A stretch of DNA of 64,000 nt from Punctularia strigosozonata HHB-11173 SS5 (Eukaryota; Basidiomycota; Agaricomycetes; Corticiales; Punctulariaceae). Both the position numbers and the translations under genes were made by a program. This document shows, piece after piece, positions 58,718-64,000 of the stretch. Within the stretch, counting starts at the first letter, position 1. Every line of letters begins with the position of its first letter. The DNA lies in assembly GCF_000264995.1 (NCBI RefSeq), contig NW_006767446.1, positions 262,397 through 326,396 of the forward strand, written 5' to 3'. The notes below the pieces were generated by a model. The model had not been told where the DNA came from, searched no databases, and saw nothing but the letters and a program-made list of their open reading frames with translations.

Positions 58718-59592
58718 AGGTTTTGCCGGGGGTGTATCAGAAAACTTTCGGAAGTCTCCTGTTGTTGTACACTGTCCATCGATGCTGTGTATTGCTGTAG
58801 CATGTTATCAGACGATATTGATTGTGCCCACACAACAATCGCCGTCCCATGAGGTTCACATTGGATCTGGTGACCGTGGGAGTGTAGTTCTTACTCACAT
58901 CATAAGCTCGGATGACCGTAAGAGAACTATCCCATTAGACAATTTCTATCCTGATCAATATTATTTCAAATGGTCTATTGACTGGGCTTCTAAAGGAGCA
59001 AATAGGCATGGTATGGATACAGGCATTTGTGCGCTATGCGCCTAACATGAGAGTAAAATCGACAATAAACACGACAACGATGCAGACGAGGCAGAGCCGC
59101 CGACGTGAACAAATCTAGTATCATTGTGACCTGCATATTCACTAGACATGCGGTCCAGTGACAAGGTAAGAGTCAAACGTGGTATTGTTGTGGGGGCGGG
59201 CGAGTGGATGATCCTTAGACTTGCTAGCCTCACTGACGGTGATCAAGTGTTATCGGGAATGTCACATGCCATGTTTGCGACCCATACAGGACGTACTAGT
59301 CGGCTAGCTCTGTTGCAGTGGCCCAATCACAGTTCTTACAGTGAGTGATGCCGCGAGGTAGACATCCAAGAAACTCACGTCTTTTCGGCGCGGCATGTCA
59401 GGCGCAGTACTCAGGAATCATTCATCCAATTCCTCCGATAACCGGTTCAATTTTGCCGTCATCAACGAGCACTGATGAACGCGGTACAAGAGAGAATCCA
59501 GAAGCGGACCGAGTTCCCCAGGACCGTCATGTAACCAACCGGATAGAGAATAGAAAACCTTCGGCCTCGTCGCCAATGAGCTCAGTACGACC
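58718..59592. other. Intergenic between convergent eEF1B-gamma copies 1 and 2
   Basis: About 875 bp with no gene recognised. Confidence 0.5.
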
Positions 59593-61234
59593 TTATTTGA
59601 ACTGAATCGGTCCCCCATTAGTGATCGTATCTGAGCTAGAATTGCTCAGGAATCTCACGTTCTTGCCATCAGCCCAAGCCTTCCCGTCGATCTCCAGGTC
59701 CCAGGCGAGAGCGCCTTCGAAGAACGCCTTCTGCTTGACGTCCGATAGGTTGATTGGAGTGTAATCGTAGCTCTCCCAATCGGGAGCAACCTCAACGGCG
59801 GACTTGATATCCTTGCCGCGGCATACCAAAACGCCGGTTAGGATCGAGTCATTCGTTGCGCCTAGTACGCCCATGGACCCGAAAAGATACTTGCGCGAAG
59901 CCTCAAGGCGGTTGAAGAAGCCACCGATCTGGTTGGAGGACATGAAAGTCTGGGTGAGCTCGTCGTTGTACTTGAAGTCGACGCGCCAGACGGAGAAGCC
60001 TTCGGGGTCGAAGCTAGCAAAGGCGATGACCCAGGTGAGTTACTGGTTCGAACGATCGGAGAGTAACGTTACTATTCGTAGAACCATTCTAAAGAGCCGC
60101 CAGAGCCGCGAGTGTCCTTGTTAGAATAGGCACGCTTCCAATCCTCCAGGTTGAAGGAGGACTTCGGCAGCAAATCTAGAGGGTTCTTCGCCTTTGGCTC
60201 CTCCTTAGGAGCCAGATCGTCGTCTTCTTCGTCCTCTTCGACTGCTTTATTCTTCTTCTTCTTCTTCTCGGGCTTCGGATTTGGCTCTCCATGACCTTTC
60301 GGCTCCTTCTCCTTCGGTGGCGGCACGTACTCCATTGCCTTCTCCTGGTACGCGATCTCGCCAAAGACGGACTTGATCTTCGGATGGTACACGATCGTCT
60401 CCAGGTGACGGATCACGTTCGGATACTTGGCGCGCGCTGCGGAGCCGAGGGTCACATACACGGCAGTAAGGGTGGACATAGCGAGCGATATATCGGCGAG
60501 GGTGATGCGCTCCCCAACGAGGAAGGTACGCGTAGCAAGGTGCTTCTCGACGACGTCGAACCCACGGAACTGTTGCGCAACGAAATGAGCGTGGATCGTC
60601 TTGTTGTATGGCGCAATGATGCCATGGGTGATCTGGTAAATGGGGAAGTTCATGGCTTGAATTTCTTTCTCGGCGAAGGAGACCCATTGATTGACAAGCG
60701 CAGCGGTCCTGGGGTCTGTGGGGAGAAGTCCCGAGTCCGGGGCAAGACTCGCGACTGCAAATATAAAAATCATTAGTCCGTTATTGAAGAAGAGGGCAAC
60801 GTTTACGGGGGATCGAACAGGCTACAAGGTACTTCGTGGCATAGTCGCGCATGAATACAAAGACCTAGAAGCTGCACTCACGGTATTTCGCAATAGCGGT
60901 CGACTCAAACAGCAGGAAACCATCACTACCCTCCCAGGTAGGGATCTTCCCAGCGGGGAACTTTGCGAGGAAATCTGGCTATATACCCGATGATGACGAG
61001 CGGTCATCGAGTGATATGAAGAGAACATAAAAGGTTGGCATACCTTTTTGTTGTCGACGTCGTGCACATACAGCGGCCGCTCAATCTCGAGATCAACATA
61101 GGCGGCAACGGCAAGACACTTCTCGATTGTGCGTGAAAACTCTTTCCAAATCTGCGAGGACCGATGAGAATGGCACGTACCGGCTTGACCGCCGGAGAAC
61201 TTTCTGGGCCAAAAAGCTTCCCGAGCGGTGCCAT
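59593..61234 (-). CDS. Elongation factor 1B-gamma paralog, copy 2
   Basis: Six exons (61234-61181, 61121-61044, 60978-60882, 60754-60073, 60013-59659, 59601-59593) encode 424 aa with exon lengths nearly identical to copy 1 (54/78/97/682/355/9). The C-terminal half is highly conserved, while the GST-like N-domain has diverged: VRAVAAFAGLEYETPEYVHF of copy 1 is [20 protein letters not shown] here, and the Lys-rich linker differs. All frames and splice sites are intact, with donor GTAACG for intron 4. It may be a functional paralog with altered GST-domain partners or substrates. It points towards copy 1 (convergent) and shares strand with pseudogene copy 3. Confidence 0.9.
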
Positions 61235-61596
61235 TGTCAGTAACTCAAGACTGCAAGTACGACGTCAGAGGATGAGTCGCAACCAAAGTGACGTCAATCT
61301 GATGTCCGTGGTCCGTGGGATTCCGACCACGCGCAAGTGCTGACGCTGTAATGTCGGTGTCAGTATCAGAGGCAGAAAGGCGTTTGATTTTGAAGAGTCG
61401 CTTTGTCGCCGCCCACAGCACGGCGTTCTGATTCGAAGATAGCGAGCCAATTTGGTGGTACGCGATGGATAGATGTCCCTAGTAGAGTACATGATGGTGG
61501 AGCAAGTGACAACGGCGACAGAGCAATGTGAAATCCTAAATCGTACCCAATGCAACCTTCTAGATCATGTTGAAAGCGTCCTCGTCCTGCCGGATT
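61235..61596. other. Intergenic between eEF1B-gamma copies 2 and 3
   Basis: 362 bp containing the promoter of copy 2 and the 3' flank of the pseudogene. Nothing else seen. Confidence 0.5.
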
Positions 61597-63222
61597 TTAC
61601 TTGAACTATGTGGCATCTATCAGCAACGTTTCCGAGCCAAAGAAGACATTTGAAGCTTACATTCTTGCCATCGACCCACGCCTTACCGTCGACTTCCAAG
61701 TCCCAAGCCAACGCGCCCTCGAAGAAAGCCTTCTGTGACGCGTCGGAAAGGTCGATCGGCGCGTATGCATCTCCCAGTCGGGAGCCACCTCCACGACGGG
61801 TTTGACGTCTTTCCCTCGGCAAACGAGGGCGCCGGTGATGATCGAGTCGTTTGTCTTGCCAAGCACACCCATGGAGCCGAAGAGGTACTTGCGGGACGCC
61901 TCGAGACGGTTGAAGAAGCCGCCGATCTGGTTGGAGGACATGAAGGTCTGGGTGAGCTCTTCGTTATATTTCAAGTCGACACGCCAGATGGAGAAGCCCT
62001 CCGGATCAAAGCTGTAGAGATAGAAGGCTGCTTAGCGCGGAGAAACACGGTGGTGTCCCCGAGAGAAGACGCATACTGCTCATAAAACCATTCCAGCGAA
62101 CCACCGGGGCCGCGTGTGTCCTTGTTGGAGTAGGCCCGCTTCCAGTCTTCGAGGTTGAAGGAGGATTTTGGAAGCGAATCAAGCGGGTTCTTCGCCTTGG
62201 GCTCCTCCTTCGGCACCAGGTCGTCGTCTTCCTCATCGTCCTCCGCTTCCTTCTTCTTCTTCTCAGCCTTCGGCTTAGGCTCCGCCTGCGGCTTGGACTC
62301 CTTCTTTTCCTTCGGCGGGGGAACGTACTGCATCGCCGTCTCGATATAGTTGAGCTCGCCAAAGGCTTCCTTCATCTTCGGGTGGTACGACACCGTCTCG
62401 AGGTGGCGGATCACGTTCGGGTACTTGGCGCGCGTCGGCGCGTCGAGCGTGATCCAAACGGCGGTCCCGACCGCGCACGCGAGCGCGATGTCGGCGATCG
62501 TGATGCGCTCGCCGACGAGGAAGGTGCGCGTGGCGAGGTGCTTCTCGACGACGTCCAGCGCGCGGAGCTGCACCGACGCGAAGTGCGTGTGGATCCCCTT
62601 GTTGTAGGGCGCGATCATGCCCTTGCAGAGCTGGTAGATGGGGTAGTTGGGCGCGGCGATTTCTTTCTCGGAGAAGGAGACCCATTGGTCGACGAGTGCG
62701 GCGGACTTGGGGTCCGTGCCGAGGAGGCCCGAGTTGGGGGCGAGAGCAGCCACTAGGGAGGGCGCGTATGCATGGTGAGCCAAGGGTTCATAGCATAGTA
62801 GAAGCAAGTGGTGAAGCAAGTGGTGAAGAAAGATGCGAAAGCGGAAGCTTAATCTTAAGCTTAACAAGGTTGCGAAAGGAAGGAGGAGGGAGGTATCTCG
62901 TCTTCCGGCTCGGGATGGCGTAATCGCATTAGGATTCGTCCGAAACATCAAGTGTCATATGAACTCGACTTCATCACTTACAATACCTCACGATAGCCGT
63001 CGACTTGAACAGTAAAAATCCGTCATTCCCTTCCCAAGCAGGAATCTTCCCGGCTGGAAATTTGGCGAGAAATTCCGGCTACGGCGAGGTTGTCGATCTC
63101 GGAAGTCAATTTGGTAGCTTCAATACGACCGTTCGAGGGCTACGCACCTTCTTGTTGTCCACGAAATGCTCGTACTGAGGTCGCCCGATTTCGAGGTCGG
63201 CATAAGCGGCGACGGCGAGGCA
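61597..63222 (-). pseudogene. Elongation factor 1B-gamma pseudogene, copy 3
   Basis: Exons 2-6 are present from 63222 (CLAVAAYADLEIGRPQYEHF) to the FK-stop at 61597, but the first exon with MAP.GKL is missing; the upstream DNA belongs to a monooxygenase fragment. In the EF1G domain a 4-nt deletion after APDWE (about 61770) shifts the frame relative to copies 1 and 2. The N-domain resembles copy 2 ([16 protein letters not shown]), whereas the linker and EF1G domain are nearly identical to copy 1 at DNA level, so it looks chimeric through gene conversion or unequal exchange. The remaining splice sites are intact. Confidence 0.82.
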
Positions 63223-63261
63223 CTGGTGGATATGCGGTGATGGTAGACGGCGCGACAGTCG

Positions 63262-63709
63262 GATTCGAGTTCAGGCACCCGAGTTGGAGGTGGTTCGAGC
63301 CTCGGCGGCGGCGTCTATTGAAGGCCAAGGACCGACGTCGATCTTCAAGCTCTTCAAGCTGACGAAGCACACTGCGCTCATCTTCGTCAAGCAGAACGCC
63401 GATTCCTCCATCATCGCTGCGTTCCTGCAGGCTTTAGCTTCGTTCCCTCCAGGGACTGTGCAGACCGCCGTGGTCATATCGCCTTCTGTCACCGACGAGC
63501 AGAAGGCCACATCTGCGACGCTGACCGAAGGAGCCGATGTCGTACTGCTGGATAATGCAGGGCACGCGTTCCGCGAGTATGGGGTCGGAGATGATCACAG
63601 TCAGGCGCTGGTGCTTGTCCGGCCAGATGGATATGTCGGGGCGTATGTTTACGGAACAGAAGGCCTGAAGAAGTACACGGAAGCGCAGTTCGGAGGCGCT
63701 ACATACTAG
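63262..63709 (+). pseudogene. 3' fragment of a phenol hydroxylase-like FAD monooxygenase
   Basis: From the CAG acceptor-like site ending at 63268 the plus strand reads APELEVVRASAA, GPTSIFKLFKLTKHTALIF, TVQTAVVISPSVTDEQKA, ALVLVRPDGYVGAYVYG and ends at 63709. This is the thioredoxin-like C-terminal domain of fungal aromatic-ring monooxygenases of the phenol 2-monooxygenase type, apparently its last exon. The FAD-binding and catalytic domains are absent: the DNA immediately to the left is exon 2 of the eEF1B-gamma pseudogene. It could still be transcribed but cannot be an active enzyme alone. Family assignment is from the PDGYVGAYVYGTEGL ending and general pattern. Confidence 0.62.
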
Positions 63710-64000
63710 CGTCGCCAAGTCGAGCTGAATGCTCTATGGACGAGAGTTGCGTTTAGACGTATCAACAAGTGGTATCTCACATAGCACTGTCTGTCGGTAG
63801 AGGATAATCAGATGATGACCACGAGTGTCACCTCGGTCTGTGTGGTGGACGAGAGACGCGTGAACGCCGCACGATTGACGCGACGACCGGTCTCGACGAC
63901 TTCGCTGACCCCGAAAGCTGACGCACGTACCGCCTGGTCAATATACTCAACATTAGACGATTCTGAGGAGTCTGAAGGGAACGCCAACGCGGTCGCGAGG
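63710..64000. other. Right edge, no gene recognised
   Basis: Short end of the window; nothing supported. Confidence 0.4.

Overview
This is nuclear DNA of a filamentous basidiomycete, most likely an Agaricomycete. The evidence is dense genes with many 50-65 bp GT-AG introns, often starting GTRNGT and ending YAG, and families typical of mushroom-forming fungi: expanded F-box proteins, DUF6534-like and DUF6593-like proteins, and CHAT-domain remnants. A polypore-like origin is my guess. No organelle, prokaryotic or viral genes were recognised. Gene models were spliced by hand. All exon junctions given keep the reading frame.

Layout. 1-12 kb: F-box family gene A, an MFS sugar transporter, a DUF6593-like gene, a second type of F-box gene, a 266 bp TA-flanked inverted-repeat element, and a multi-pass membrane protein gene. 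12-28 kb is a conserved block: mitochondrial aconitase, an importin-13/Kap122-type karyopherin, a DUF6534-like membrane protein, a Ser/Thr-rich single-pass membrane protein, and tyrosyl-DNA phosphodiesterase 1 (TDP1). 28.9-34.7 kb: three tandem F-box family genes (B, C, D) plus the relic of a fifth copy, all on the minus strand and all related to gene A. 35-38.5 kb: a single-pass surface protein and the Hsp70 exchange factor FES1. 38.5-52 kb is accessory: a decayed FES1 fragment, a divergent pair of helical genes of unknown function (756 and 335 aa), a CHAT-protease pseudogene, and a degenerate kinase-like gene. 52-57 kb: a TPR/F-box-like protein and a Golgi pH regulator family protein. 57-63.7 kb: three copies of elongation factor 1B-gamma (two intact, one pseudogene), the last fused to the final exon of a lost flavin monooxygenase gene.

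How it fits together. The housekeeping genes (aconitase, importin, TDP1, FES1, GPHR, eEF1Bgamma) are separated by fast-evolving islands where genes duplicate, break and decay. The most interesting items are the CxxCGGPxC F-box family array, the eEF1Bgamma triplication with its chimeric pseudogene, the helical gene pair beside a CHAT relic, a 9-nt microexon next to the TDP1 active site, and an apparent GC-AG intron.
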